A stretch of 64,000 nt of DNA from Pedobacter steynii (GTDB taxonomy: Bacteria > Bacteroidota > Bacteroidia > Sphingobacteriales > Sphingobacteriaceae), in NCBI RefSeq assembly GCF_900103665.1, contig NZ_FNGY01000005.1, positions 156,641 through 220,640 of the forward strand. Reading direction: 5' to 3'. Positions 24,881-34,651 of the stretch are shown here, in pieces. The position numbers and the translations under genes were made by a program. Under the pieces are notes generated by a model. The model did not search any database and was not told the origin of the DNA. It was given only the letters and a program-made list of their open reading frames with translations. Numbering within the stretch: the first letter of the stretch is position 1; the number at the start of each line of letters is the position of its first letter.

Positions 24881-26032
24881 ATGCAAGAGTTATTTCATAA
24901 TATTGCCAACTTCGTCAAAGAAAAATTTCCAAATCAGGACTTTATTCCTCTGCACGCACCTGTTTTTATAGGAAACGAAAGAAAATATGTGATGGAAACT
25001 TTGGATTCTACATTTGTATCATCTGTTGGTTCATTTGTAAACAGGTTTGAGGAAATGATGTGTGAGATTACAGGTGCGTCATATGCGATTGCAATTGTAA
25101 ACGGAACTAATGCATTACATTTGGCGCTGCTGCTTGCAGATGTTCAGAGGGATGATGAAGTGTTGTCTCAAAGCCTCACTTTTATCGCTACCTGCAATGC
25201 GATTAGTTATATTGGTGCTCATCCGGTTTTTGTTGATGTTGATCGTGATACTTTAGGGATGTCTCCTAACTCGCTCAGCGCGTATCTGAAGCAAAATGCA
25301 GTCAGGAATGAAGATGGGTTTTCATATAATAGAATAACAGGAAAAAGAATAAAGGCATGCGTTCCAATGCATACTTTTGGTTTCCCCTGTAGAATAGATG
25401 AAATTGCTACCATTTGTCAGGAATGGAATATTGTATTAGTAGAGGACGCTGCGGAATCATTAGGTAGCTATTATAAAGGAATCCATACAGGTATTTTTGG
25501 TAAAGTTGGAACTTTTAGTTTTAACGGTAATAAAACGGTAACCTGTGGTGGTGGTGGTGCAATTGTGACCAATGATGAAGAGTTGGCAAAAAAGGCAAAA
25601 CATTTGACTACTCAGGCAAAAGTTGCTCACCCCTGGGCGTTTGTACATGACGCTATTGGGTATAATTATAGGATGCCGAATTTGAATGCAGCGCTGGCAT
25701 GTGCACAGTTAGAGCAATTGAGTCCTTTTGTTGAAAATAAAAGAGAATTAGCCAGTCAATATAAATCGTATTTTGATACCTTGAACATTGACTTCCATAC
25801 GGAGCTTAACGAGACAAGCGCCAATTATTGGTTGAATTCTTTGATCTTAAATAGTAAAGAAGAAAGAGAAGAGTTTCTCACTTTTATGAATAGTAATGGA
25901 GTAATGGCAAGACCTGTATGGGAATTGATGCATCATCTTTCGATGTTTGAGCATTGCGAGAAGTCTGATTTATCGAATAGTGAATGGATTGCGGATAGGT
26001 TGGTAAATATCCCCAGTAGTGTAAGATTGTGA
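24881..26032 (+). CDS. legC: LegC-type PLP-dependent aminotransferase
   Basis: 383 residues of the DegT/DnrJ/EryC1 family. Lys218 (FSFNGNKTVTCGGGG) is the PLP-binding lysine and D189 (VLVEDAAESLG) contacts the cofactor ring. It transfers an amino group, normally from glutamate, to C4 of the LegB product. The last bases overlap the next gene by 4 bp (GTGA), showing translational coupling. Confidence 0.92.
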   Translation: MQELFHNIANFVKEKFPNQDFIPLHAPVFIGNERKYVMETLDSTFVSSVGSFVNRFEEMMCEITGASYAIAIVNGTNALHLALLLADVQRDDEVLSQSLTFIATCNAISYIGAHPVFVDVDRDTLGMSPNSLSAYLKQNAVRNEDGFSYNRITGKRIKACVPMHTFGFPCRIDEIATICQEWNIVLVEDAAESLGSYYKGIHTGIFGKVGTFSFNGNKTVTCGGGGAIVTNDEELAKKAKHLTTQAKVAHPWAFVHDAIGYNYRMPNLNAALACAQLEQLSPFVENKRELASQYKSYFDTLNIDFHTELNETSANYWLNSLILNSKEEREEFLTFMNSNGVMARPVWELMHHLSMFEHCEKSDLSNSEWIADRLVNIPSSVRL

Positions 26033-26649
26033 GAAAGGAAGCAATAATCATCGGCTACTCTGGACATGCGTTTGTTGTGTTAGATGTATTATTAGCTAAT
26101 AAATATAAAGTAAGTGGGTATTGTGAGCAGGAACTAAAATTAAAGAATCCCTATGAATTGTCCTATTTAGGAAGTGAAGGAGATGAGAAGGTAATAGAAC
26201 AGATTAAGGATCTTCATGCATTTATAGCAATAGGGGATAATTATATCAGGGCTAAAATTTTCGAAAGATTAATGGCGATGAATGTCTCTTGTCCAATCCT
26301 TGTCCATCCTCACGCTTGCCTCTCTTCTAAGGCCAAATTAGGCTTAGGGACGGTTGTTATGCCAGGAGTTGTTGTTAACTCCTGTACAGAGATAGGAAAT
26401 GCTGTCATTTGTAATTCCTCGGCTGTAATAGAACACGAGTGTCTTATAGGTGATTATTCTCATATTGCTCCCGGGGCTGTATTGGCTGGAAATGTAATTG
26501 TTGGGCGAAATACTTTTGTAGGTGCAAATGCTGTAATTCGGCAAGGAGTTAAAATAGGTTCAGAAGTAATTATAGGAGCAGGTTCTGTTGTAATCAGAGA
26601 TGTTCCGGATGGATCTACTGTATATGGTAACCCATCTAAAAAAAGATAA
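26029..26649 (+). CDS. legH: LegH/PglD/NeuD-like sugar N-acetyltransferase
   Basis: 206 residues. The N-terminal part (AIIIGYSGHAFVVLDVLL) is the small sugar-binding Rossmann domain of PglD-type enzymes. The rest is a left-handed beta-helix with hexapeptide repeats (LGLGTVVMPGVVVNS, AVICNSSAVIEHECLIGDYSHIAPGAVLAGNV). His in EHECLIGD fits the catalytic histidine. It should acetylate the 4-amino group of the LegC product. The start is GTG, fixed by a 4-bp overlap with legC. Confidence 0.85.
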   Translation: MRKEAIIIGYSGHAFVVLDVLLANKYKVSGYCEQELKLKNPYELSYLGSEGDEKVIEQIKDLHAFIAIGDNYIRAKIFERLMAMNVSCPILVHPHACLSSKAKLGLGTVVMPGVVVNSCTEIGNAVICNSSAVIEHECLIGDYSHIAPGAVLAGNVIVGRNTFVGANAVIRQGVKIGSEVIIGAGSVVIRDVPDGSTVYGNPSKKR

Positions 26650-26650
26650 G

Positions 26651-27667
26651 ATGAGCAAAATATTAATTATTGCAGAAGCTGGTGTTAACCACAATGGCGA
26701 TATCGAAATAGCAAAAAGGCTGATTAATTCAGCTGCAGAGGCAGGAGTTGACTATGTCAAATTTCAAACATTTAAAGCCTCAAAGTTGGTTAGCCAACAG
26801 GCTCAGAAAGCAGATTACCAGAATGAAAATACTGGGAATGTAAAGGAGAGTCAATTACAGATGCTGGAAAAACTGGAGTTGTCACGAGAGGATCATTACA
26901 CCCTGATTGAGTATTGTAAATCTAAAGGAGTGGCGTTCTTTTCTACTGCATTTGATCTGGACAGCTTAGATTTTTTAAATGAATTGGGTTTAGGGTTATT
27001 TAAAGTGCCGTCTGGTGAAATCACAAATTTACCATATCTGGAAAAGATAGCGGTCCTGGCGAAAGAAGTTATTCTGTCGACAGGAATGTGTACTATGGAG
27101 GAAATTGGCGAAGCAATTGCCGTGCTAAAAGGCCTCTCTGATGCTAAAATTACCGTTCTACATTGTAACACTCAATATCCTACCCCCTATGAAGATGTGA
27201 ATCTTTTAGCGATGAACGAGATTAAGCGTGTTTTTGGGGTCGATGTTGGGTACTCTGACCATACTTTAGGTATTGAAGTTCCTATTGCTGCGGTTGCCTT
27301 AGGTGCTACAGTGATAGAAAAACATTTTACCCTGGATCGAACACTTCCCGGACCAGATCACGCAGCCTCATTAGAGCCGCTTGAGCTAAGAGATATGGTG
27401 AATGCAATTAGAAATATTGAGCAGGCATTGGGTATGGAGATGAAATTCCCAAGTGCATCCGAATCAAAAAATATAGGTGTTGCCAGAAAAAGCATACATC
27501 TGAAAGTGGAGAAAAATAAAGGAGAAAAAATAAAAGAAGAAGATCTGGAAATGTTGCGACCTGGTGATGGAATTTCTCCCATGAGAATGAGAGAAATCAT
27601 CGGTAAAACACTAAATAAAGATCTGAAAAAAGGGACTAAGCTTTCATTTCAAGATATTGAAGGATGA
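26651..27667 (+). CDS. legI: Legionaminic acid synthase (NeuB family)
   Basis: 338 residues from the ATG at 26651; an ATG 51 bp upstream would overlap legH and adds a non-family extension. The TIM-barrel NeuB part begins ILIIAEAGVNHNGDIEIAKRLI and contains STGMCTMEEI, HCNTQYPTPYEDVNL, GYSDHTLG and EKHFTLDRTLPGPDHAAS. A SAF (antifreeze-like) domain covers about residues 280-338 (ARKSIHLKVEKNKGE...LRPGDGISP). It condenses a 6-deoxy-di-N-acetyl sugar with phosphoenolpyruvate to give the nonulosonic acid. Confidence 0.92.
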   Translation: MSKILIIAEAGVNHNGDIEIAKRLINSAAEAGVDYVKFQTFKASKLVSQQAQKADYQNENTGNVKESQLQMLEKLELSREDHYTLIEYCKSKGVAFFSTAFDLDSLDFLNELGLGLFKVPSGEITNLPYLEKIAVLAKEVILSTGMCTMEEIGEAIAVLKGLSDAKITVLHCNTQYPTPYEDVNLLAMNEIKRVFGVDVGYSDHTLGIEVPIAAVALGATVIEKHFTLDRTLPGPDHAASLEPLELRDMVNAIRNIEQALGMEMKFPSASESKNIGVARKSIHLKVEKNKGEKIKEEDLEMLRPGDGISPMRMREIIGKTLNKDLKKGTKLSFQDIEG

Positions 27668-28776
27668 GAATAGGTATTTTAACAAGTTCCAGAGCCGATT
27701 TCGGAATTTACCTGCCGTTAATTGAAAAATTAAAAGCAGATCATTTTTTTGAGGTAGATATTATTGCGTTTGGAACTCACCTTTCTCCTTTTTTTGGCGA
27801 GAGTGCTAAAGAAATCAGGAAGAACGGTTTCGAGATTGCATATACCATCGATTCAATGCTGTTAAATGATACGCCAGATGCCATTGCGTCGGCTATTGGT
27901 CTTACCTCTATAAAATTTGCAGAATTCTGGAAAAACAATGGTGATAAATTTGACGCGATTTTCTGTCTCGGGGATCGTTACGAAATGTTTGCAGCAGTAG
28001 TTGCAGGCATTCCTTTTCAAATTAATTTTATTCATCTTCATGGTGGGGAGACTACGCTAGGTGCGATAGATAATATTTTCCGTCATTCTATTACATTGGC
28101 TTCCAATTGCCACTTTGTATCTACTGAGGAAAGTGCTGCAAGAGTTGAATCTTTAGTGGGAAAAAAAGAGAACATTTTCAATGTTGGAGCGCTTAGTCTT
28201 GACAATATTTCCACTCTGGACTTACTCACAATACAAGGATTTGAGGAGAAGTGGGGGATCGATCTGTCTAAAAAGACAATTTTGACGACTTTCCATCCTG
28301 AAACGGTTGAGTTTAGCCGGAACGAATATTTTGCTGCAGAAATTGTGAAGGCCATCGATTTTCTGGAAGATTATCAGGTCATTATTACCATGCCGAATGC
28401 CGACACGGCAGGGAATGCGATAAGGCAAACATTTATTTCACATTTTTCTGGTAGCAACAGGGTATTCTTAATTGAGAACCTTGGTCAGCAAAGCTATTTT
28501 ACGGCTCTGAAGCATGTCTCATTCCTATTAGGAAATACGTCTAGTGGAGTAATAGAGGCTGCCTCTTTTGGGAAGTTTGTGATTAACCTTGGAGATAGAC
28601 AAAAGGGAAGGGCTGCTGGTGAAAATGTAATACATGTGCCCGTAGAATTAAATAGTATATTAAATGCCGTTTCCAGAATTCAAACATCAGAGATGTTTAC
28701 TGGCCAGAATTTATATTTCAATAATGGAGCGGCTGATCAGATCATTCAAGTTTTAAAGCAATTTTCCAATGATTAA
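27664..28776 (+). CDS. legG: Hydrolysing NDP-sugar 2-epimerase (LegG type)
   Basis: 370 residues of the UDP-GlcNAc 2-epimerase fold. MRIGILTSSRADFGIYLPLI is the typical start of NeuC/LegG proteins; CLGDRYEMFAAVVAG, HLHGGETTLGAIDN, TTFHPETVE and LGNTSSGVIEAASFG line the active site. In the pathway it removes the nucleotide and inverts C2 to give the free sugar that LegI uses. It overlaps legI by 4 bp (ATGA). Confidence 0.91.
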   Translation: MRIGILTSSRADFGIYLPLIEKLKADHFFEVDIIAFGTHLSPFFGESAKEIRKNGFEIAYTIDSMLLNDTPDAIASAIGLTSIKFAEFWKNNGDKFDAIFCLGDRYEMFAAVVAGIPFQINFIHLHGGETTLGAIDNIFRHSITLASNCHFVSTEESAARVESLVGKKENIFNVGALSLDNISTLDLLTIQGFEEKWGIDLSKKTILTTFHPETVEFSRNEYFAAEIVKAIDFLEDYQVIITMPNADTAGNAIRQTFISHFSGSNRVFLIENLGQQSYFTALKHVSFLLGNTSSGVIEAASFGKFVINLGDRQKGRAAGENVIHVPVELNSILNAVSRIQTSEMFTGQNLYFNNGAADQIIQVLKQFSND

Positions 28777-29824
28777 CTTTCAGGAACATATTATATATCA
28801 GGGTGAAGAAGCCAGAAGTGCGTTAAGGATTTTAGATAAATTAAAAAACAGTATCAGCAGAACTCTTTTTATTGTTAACACCTCCAATAAGATGGTGGGC
28901 TCTTTAACAGATGGCGATATCAGGAGAGGCTTATTGAATGGATTAGAAATATCTCAGCCAATTGAAGCTTTTATGAATAAAGGGTTCAAGTCTATTCACG
29001 AACACGAGAATAATGTGCAAGTCATCAGATCTCTGAGGGAAGCCGATCTGAAATTAATTCCCCTTTTGAATGATTTTGGACAGATCACACAGGTGTTGGA
29101 TCTTACAAAGACCAGAACTATTTTACCAGCCGCGGCATTGATTATGGCGGGGGGAAGAGGTGAACGCTTAAAGCCATTTACAGATACAGTCCCTAAGCCA
29201 ATGCTGAATGTCGGTGGAAAACCTATCATAGAGCATAATATTGATCGTTTAATTGCTTTTGGTATTTCAGAAATTTACATCAGTGTAAAGTATCTTAAGG
29301 AACAAATAATGGATTATTTCGGTGACGGGTCAGCAAAAGGTGTGCGGATTAAATACCTTATTGAAGAGGAACCTCTGGGAACATTGGGTGCATTAGCTCT
29401 AATTGATGGAATCGGATATGATGATATCCTGGTTATGAATTCTGATTTGTTAACAAATATAGATTTTGAGGACTTTTTCCAGTTTTATCAAACTCAGGGA
29501 GCGGAAATGGCAGTAGCTAGTATTCCTTACCATGTAAATATCCCTTATGCTGTTTTGGAGACAGATCATCATCATGTAGCTTCGTTTATTGAAAAGCCAA
29601 CTTATACTTATTATTCAAATGGAGGGATTTACTTGTTGAAGTTTAAATTGAAAAGTTCATTTGAAAAAGATAGCTTCTTTAATGCCACTGATCTGATGGA
29701 TAATATTATATCCGACGACAATACAGCACTTGTCCATTACCCATTGTTATGTTACTGGCTTGACATAGGTAAACATCAGGACTTTATAAAGGCGCAGGAT
29801 GACATCAAACATTTAAATTTCTAG
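28769..29824 (+). CDS. ptmE: PtmE-like CBS-domain nucleotidyltransferase
   Basis: 351 residues: two CBS domains (about 1-118; the first has FIVNTSNKMVGSLTDGDIRRGLL), then a nucleotidyltransferase (LIMAGGRGERLKPFTDTVPKPML, loop at 126-134). In Campylobacter, PtmE is the GlcN-1-P guanylyltransferase that directs legionaminic acid onto a GDP-linked route. Its position inside the leg genes supports the same role. The nucleotide preference cannot be read from the sequence. It overlaps legG by 8 bp. Confidence 0.85.
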   Translation: MINFQEHIIYQGEEARSALRILDKLKNSISRTLFIVNTSNKMVGSLTDGDIRRGLLNGLEISQPIEAFMNKGFKSIHEHENNVQVIRSLREADLKLIPLLNDFGQITQVLDLTKTRTILPAAALIMAGGRGERLKPFTDTVPKPMLNVGGKPIIEHNIDRLIAFGISEIYISVKYLKEQIMDYFGDGSAKGVRIKYLIEEEPLGTLGALALIDGIGYDDILVMNSDLLTNIDFEDFFQFYQTQGAEMAVASIPYHVNIPYAVLETDHHHVASFIEKPTYTYYSNGGIYLLKFKLKSSFEKDSFFNATDLMDNIISDDNTALVHYPLLCYWLDIGKHQDFIKAQDDIKHLNF

Positions 29825-29828
29825 TGAA

Positions 29829-30551
29829 ATGAATATACTAATTACCATTTGTGCCAGAGGAGGATCTAAAGGTATTCCAGGAAAAAACATCAAATTGTTG
29901 AATGGTAAACCTTTGATATATTTTTCATTAAGTACGGCAACAAAGTTTGCCGAACTGATTGGGAATGTTGATGTCGTTTTATCAACGGATGATCAGGAAA
30001 TTAAAACTGCAGTAGAATCTTTCGGATTCAATATTGATACCGGGTATCTAAGACCTGAATTTTTAGCATCTGACACTGCTGGTAAAATTGATGCCATTCA
30101 TGATGTTTTTAAATATGCGGCACAAAAAAATAATCAGCAATATGATTATGTTATTGATCTGGACGTAACCTCTCCGTTAAGAACGGTATCAGATCTGCAA
30201 CAGGCATTTGAGGCATTGAAGTGTAATGAAAAAGCCTATAATATATTCTCAGTGAGTCCGGCTAATAGAAATCCATATTTTAATATGGTTGAAGAGCAAG
30301 CTGATGGTTTTTTCTCAACGTGTAAAAAGGGTGCATTTTTAACCAGACAATCTGCGCCAAAAGTATACGATATGAATGCCTCTTTTTATATTTATAAAGC
30401 AAAATTTTTTAGCGAAGGTCTTAAAACCGCCATCACAGAATGGTCATTGGTTTACGAGGTTCCACACCTATGTTTTGATCTGGACCATCCAATAGATTTT
30501 GTTATGATGGCGTTCTTAATGGAAAACGGTCATTTAGATTTCGAATTGTAA
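29829..30551 (+). CDS. legF: CMP-legionaminic acid synthetase (NeuA family)
   Basis: 240 residues. ILITICARGGSKGIPGKNIKLLNGKPLI is the CTP-binding start of NeuA/LegF enzymes; DLDVTSPLRTVSDLQQAFE and CFDLDHPIDFVM carry the metal-binding aspartates. It activates legionaminic acid with CTP for the glycosyltransferase. It lies between ptmE and ptmF as in other legionaminic clusters. Confidence 0.92.
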   Translation: MNILITICARGGSKGIPGKNIKLLNGKPLIYFSLSTATKFAELIGNVDVVLSTDDQEIKTAVESFGFNIDTGYLRPEFLASDTAGKIDAIHDVFKYAAQKNNQQYDYVIDLDVTSPLRTVSDLQQAFEALKCNEKAYNIFSVSPANRNPYFNMVEEQADGFFSTCKKGAFLTRQSAPKVYDMNASFYIYKAKFFSEGLKTAITEWSLVYEVPHLCFDLDHPIDFVMMAFLMENGHLDFEL

Positions 30552-31462
30552 TGAATGTCCTGATTATAGGTTTAGGCTCAATTGCGCAGAAGCATATTAA
30601 TGCATTAAAAGGCATCGATCCAGATGTGCATTTTTGTGCATTACGTTCTTCAACTGAGGCGAAAGAAGTTGATGGAGTTAGGAACATTTATAAGTTATCT
30701 GCTTTGGAACTGTCAACAATTGATTTTGCAATTATATCAAATCCAACAGCTTATCATCAGCAGACCATAAGTACACTAATACCCTACAAAATACCGCTTT
30801 TTATCGAAAAGCCTGTTTTTGATACCTTACAGATAGGAACACTTCTGGAAGAAATCGCAGCACAGCATACACTGACTTATGTGGCCTGTAATTTACGGTT
30901 TCTAGGATGCATCGCATTTGTTAAACAATATATTATCAATAAACGGATTAATGAAGTGAATAGTTATTGTGGCTCTTATCTGCCTGATTGGAGACCTGGA
31001 CAAGACTTTAGAAAGATCTATAGCGCCAATATAGAAATGGGTGGGGGAGTGCATATTGACCTCATTCATGAGATGGATTATATTTACTGGTTATTTGGTA
31101 AGCCGGAAGAAGTCACATCGACTAAAGCGAACAATTCTTCTTTGAATATATCTGCAATGGATTATGCAAATTATATGCTTAAATATCCGGAATTTTGTGC
31201 CAATATCGTGCTCAACTATTACCGTAGAGACGCTAAACGTAGTTTAGAGGTTCTGCTTGATGAGGGGACTATTTATGTCGATCTTCTTGAAAATAAAGTG
31301 AAATATAATGGGGAAATTATATATGAGTCGGATAAAAACGTATTAAATACATACGAGGATCAACTTCTGTTTTTTACCGAACAGGTTATAAATAATAAAG
31401 TAGAATTTAACTCAATTAATGAGGCTTTTGAAGTATTAAAATTATGCATAGCGAACGATTAA
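30551..31462 (+). CDS. ptmF: PtmF-like Gfo/Idh oxidoreductase
   Basis: 303 residues. GLGSIA (7-12) is the NAD loop and EKP (86-88) the family motif; HIDLIHEMDYIYWLFGKPEEV is a typical central segment. In Campylobacter, PtmF works with PtmA early in the pathway to provide the amino sugar precursor. Placement between legF and ptmA is the main support. It overlaps legF by 1 bp. Confidence 0.8.
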   Translation: MNVLIIGLGSIAQKHINALKGIDPDVHFCALRSSTEAKEVDGVRNIYKLSALELSTIDFAIISNPTAYHQQTISTLIPYKIPLFIEKPVFDTLQIGTLLEEIAAQHTLTYVACNLRFLGCIAFVKQYIINKRINEVNSYCGSYLPDWRPGQDFRKIYSANIEMGGGVHIDLIHEMDYIYWLFGKPEEVTSTKANNSSLNISAMDYANYMLKYPEFCANIVLNYYRRDAKRSLEVLLDEGTIYVDLLENKVKYNGEIIYESDKNVLNTYEDQLLFFTEQVINNKVEFNSINEAFEVLKLCIAND

Positions 31463-32190
31463 AGGGCAAGGTAATTATTGTTACAGGAGGCGGTGGATTA
31501 ATTGGAAAACCGATATTGAATCATTTACGACAAAATGGTGCTGAGGTAATTAATGCCGAGATAAGCGTTGAAACGGATTGGGCGATTGGAAATTACCATT
31601 GTGATGTTACGGACGAGAAAGATATTATTCGGTTGGTTACGGATGTGGTTGACAAATTTGGTCGAATTGATGGTCTTGTTAATAATGCCTATCCCAGAAC
31701 AAAAGACTGGGGAGTTAAATTTGAAGACATCCCTTTTAGTTCCTGGCAGCAAAATGTAGACATGCAAATGAATGCTGTCTTTCTGCTTTGTCAGCATGTA
31801 TTAAGACTGATGAAGGAACAACAATCTGGCTCTATCGTGAATATCTCATCAATATATGGAGTAGTTGGTAATGATTTTACTATATATGAAGGCTATGGAG
31901 GAACCTCACCGGCTGCATATGCTGCAATAAAAGGGGGAATAATTAATTTTTCAAGATATCTCGCTTCTTATTTCGGGAAGGATAATATTAGAATTAACTG
32001 TGTCTCTCCAGGTGGAATAAAAGACGCTCAGCATGTGTCCTTCATAGAGAGATATGAAGCGAAGTCACCTCTTAAGAGGATGGGAAGAGCGGAAGAAATT
32101 GCACCTGCTGTGACCTTTCTTTTATCTGAGGAAGCGTCCTTTATTACAGGACATAATTTAATGGTTGATGGCGGTTGGACCGCAATTTAA
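31444..32190 (+). CDS. ptmA: PtmA-like SDR oxidoreductase
   Basis: 248 residues. TGGGGLIG (14-21) is the nucleotide loop, NNAY replaces the usual NNAG at 80-83, and S136, Y159 and K163 (AAYAAIK) are catalytic; the C-terminus TGHNLMVDGGWTAI is normal. The NNAYP variant and the long insert before the Tyr (GVVGNDFTIYEGYG) match legionaminic-cluster PtmA proteins. It overlaps ptmF by 19 bp. Confidence 0.82.
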   Translation: MHSERLKGKVIIVTGGGGLIGKPILNHLRQNGAEVINAEISVETDWAIGNYHCDVTDEKDIIRLVTDVVDKFGRIDGLVNNAYPRTKDWGVKFEDIPFSSWQQNVDMQMNAVFLLCQHVLRLMKEQQSGSIVNISSIYGVVGNDFTIYEGYGGTSPAAYAAIKGGIINFSRYLASYFGKDNIRINCVSPGGIKDAQHVSFIERYEAKSPLKRMGRAEEIAPAVTFLLSEEASFITGHNLMVDGGWTAI

Positions 32191-32215
32191 TAAGGTAGTT
32201 TTTAATAATTAAAAT

Positions 32216-33994
32216 ATGATAACCAGCTTGACTTATCCTTTTGATATCAGTATTATATTAAGAAAGAAAAAAGCTATTAAGCGAGAATTATTGCTCAAAA
32301 GCCCTCAAACAGCGATCAATGTAGCTATTTTGGGCGGTTCGACAACAGATGAAATGAAAAACATTCTGGAGTTGTTTCTCCTAAATAACGGCTTTTTACC
32401 TAATTTTTATCAATCGGAGTACAATAAGTTTTATGAAGATGCAGTGTTTGATAATGAGGAATTATCACTTTTTAAACCGGATATAATTCTTATTCATACT
32501 TCTGTGGTTAATATCACCGAATACCCCCGGTTCTCCGACAATTCTGAGGATGTTGATCAATTGTTGCGAATCGAACTGAGAAAATTTAAAACAATTTGGC
32601 AATCGTTAGCTAAATATAATTGTGCAATAATCCAAAATAATTTTGATTTACCTCTAAATCGAAGTTTAGGTAGTTTAGATTGTTATGATATTCACGGAAA
32701 AACCTTTTTTATAAGCAAGTTAAATCTTGAATTTTCAAATAGTGCGGGAGAAATTAAAAATCTGTACATTAATGATATTAATTACTTATCCGCTTCAATT
32801 GGCATTAAGAATTGGTTTGACAGAAACCTTTGGCATTCGGCAAAATATGCCATCAGTTTTGACTCCATGCCATTGTATGCACATCAGGTTGCCAGTATCG
32901 TTAAAGCGATCGTTGGTGGTCCTAAAAAGTGCCTGGTTCTGGATTTGGATAATACGTGTTGGGGTGGTATAATAGGAGATGATGGTTTAGATGGAATTTG
33001 TTTAGGCAATGAAACGGCGCAAGGAGAGTCTTTTATGTATTTTCAGAATTATGTTAAAGAATTGAAAGAGCGTGGAGTAATTCTTGCTGTTTGTTCCAAA
33101 AATGAGCATGACTTGGCTAAAGAAGGATTTCTACACCCGGATAGTGTATTGAAATTTGAAGACTTTACCTCCTTTCAAGCTAATTGGGAGCCTAAATCTG
33201 AAAATATTAAAAAGATAGCAGATCAAATAAATATTGGTTTGGATAGTTTGGTATTTATAGATGATAACTCTGTTGAACGGGAAATTGTATCCTCTCAGTT
33301 ACCAGTAGTAAGTGTTCCTGACGCAGGGAGTGATGTCATGAATTTTGTTGATCATATAGAGAAAAATGCATATTTTGAAATTGTATCATTGTCAAATGAC
33401 GATGTAAACAGAAACAAATTTTACCAGGATAACAATGCCAGGCTGGAACAGGAATCTTTGTTTAGAAGCTATGATGAATTCTTAATTTCTTTGGGAATGG
33501 TTGCAGAGATAAAGCCTTTTTCATCATTATATATTGATCGGATTACCCAGCTGATTAATAAAACCAATCAGTTTAACTTGACGACAAAGCGCTATGTGAT
33601 TGGAGAAATCGAGGCGATATCAGGTGATGAAAACTATATCAAATTATATGGAAAGCTAACAGATAAATTTGGTGATAATGGATTGATAACAATCTTAATA
33701 GGCCAGATTATTGATCAAGCGTGTCACTTGGATTTATGGCTGATGAGCTGCAGGGTCCTTAAACGAAACATGGAATTTGCACTATTAGACCGGTTGGTGG
33801 AAGAGTGTCAGAAACGAGGGGTTACTGAAATAATTGGTTATTATTATAGAACACCCAAAAATAATATGGTAGCCGGATTTTATAAGACAATGGGTTTTGA
33901 ACTTGTTAGTACAGAGGGGGAAAATTCCGTGTGGAAGTTGATGGTAAATAGTTATAAAATAAAGAATAATTTAATCAAAATAGATAATGAATAG
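32216..33994 (+). CDS. FkbH-like HAD-IIIC phosphatase / acyltransferase
   Basis: 592 residues in three parts: an SGNH-like N-terminal region (VAILGGSTTDEM near 36-47); the HAD-IIIC core with D243 and D245 (VLDLDNTCWGGIIGDDG), VCSKNEHDLAK and FIDDNSVERE; and a GNAT-like C-terminal domain (about 430-580). FkbH-type proteins load a three-carbon glyceryl unit from 1,3-bisphosphoglycerate onto an acyl carrier protein in polyketide pathways. The next gene encodes an ACP, so the same chemistry is likely here, for decorating a sugar rather than building a polyketide (inference). Confidence 0.88.
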   Translation: MITSLTYPFDISIILRKKKAIKRELLLKSPQTAINVAILGGSTTDEMKNILELFLLNNGFLPNFYQSEYNKFYEDAVFDNEELSLFKPDIILIHTSVVNITEYPRFSDNSEDVDQLLRIELRKFKTIWQSLAKYNCAIIQNNFDLPLNRSLGSLDCYDIHGKTFFISKLNLEFSNSAGEIKNLYINDINYLSASIGIKNWFDRNLWHSAKYAISFDSMPLYAHQVASIVKAIVGGPKKCLVLDLDNTCWGGIIGDDGLDGICLGNETAQGESFMYFQNYVKELKERGVILAVCSKNEHDLAKEGFLHPDSVLKFEDFTSFQANWEPKSENIKKIADQINIGLDSLVFIDDNSVEREIVSSQLPVVSVPDAGSDVMNFVDHIEKNAYFEIVSLSNDDVNRNKFYQDNNARLEQESLFRSYDEFLISLGMVAEIKPFSSLYIDRITQLINKTNQFNLTTKRYVIGEIEAISGDENYIKLYGKLTDKFGDNGLITILIGQIIDQACHLDLWLMSCRVLKRNMEFALLDRLVEECQKRGVTEIIGYYYRTPKNNMVAGFYKTMGFELVSTEGENSVWKLMVNSYKIKNNLIKIDNE

Positions 33995-34232
33995 AGCGCA
34001 AATTTTTGAAAAAGTACAAGAAATCTTTAGAGATATCTTTGATGATCAAAGTTTAAATATTAATGATGCTACGAATTCTGATCATATAGATGATTGGGAT
34101 TCCCTAAATCATATCAATCTTGTTGTATCTATAGAAAAGGAATTTAATATTAAGTTTAATTTCAATGAATTGTCAGGTCTTAAAGATGTTGGGGCAATGA
34201 TTGATTTAATCGTTGAAAAAATTGAGAAATAA
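33987..34232 (+). CDS. Acyl carrier protein
   Basis: 81 residues with the phosphopantetheine site DSL: Ser39 in WDSLNHINLVV. The acidic helices and length are those of a free-standing ACP, but it differs from fatty-acid AcpP in the flanking residues. It overlaps the FkbH-like gene by 8 bp and the MaoC-like gene by 1 bp, so it is surely a cassette-specific carrier. Confidence 0.92.
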   Translation: MNRAQIFEKVQEIFRDIFDDQSLNINDATNSDHIDDWDSLNHINLVVSIEKEFNIKFNFNELSGLKDVGAMIDLIVEKIEK

Positions 34233-34651
34233 TGAATGAGTTCGTTTTCTCTGATATCCATATTGGATTAGAACAAAGTTTTGAAGCGACTGTAAGTGCT
34301 GATAAGCTCGACAAATTTCTTGAAATATCAGGGGATAATAATCCATTACATATTAATTCAGAATATGCCAGGCATAAAAATTTCCCGGATAGGGTAGTCT
34401 ATGGGCTACTGACCTCCACTTTTTATTCAACATTAGTGGGTGTTTATTTACCGGGGAAATATGCTATTCTGCATTCAATTGATATTAAATTTTTAAAACC
34501 GGTGTTTATCAATGATCAGCTAAAAATTGTAGGAATAGTATCTTATATAAATGAAGCATATAAACAAATAGAAGTAAAAGCTTATATTTCTAATCAGGCT
34601 GGAGTGAAAGTTTCAAAAGCGAATATAAAAATAGGGTTGATCGATGAATAA
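34232..34651 (+). CDS. MaoC-like hot-dog hydratase/dehydratase
   Basis: 139 residues. SGDNNPLHINSEYA contains the D35 and H40 of the MaoC hydratase motif; HSIDIKFLKPVFINDQLKIVG is a standard hot-dog strand pair. It should hydrate or dehydrate an acyl-ACP. With the adjacent SDR it can form or reduce a beta-hydroxyacyl group on the cassette ACP. Confidence 0.87.
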   Translation: MNEFVFSDIHIGLEQSFEATVSADKLDKFLEISGDNNPLHINSEYARHKNFPDRVVYGLLTSTFYSTLVGVYLPGKYAILHSIDIKFLKPVFINDQLKIVGIVSYINEAYKQIEVKAYISNQAGVKVSKANIKIGLIDE

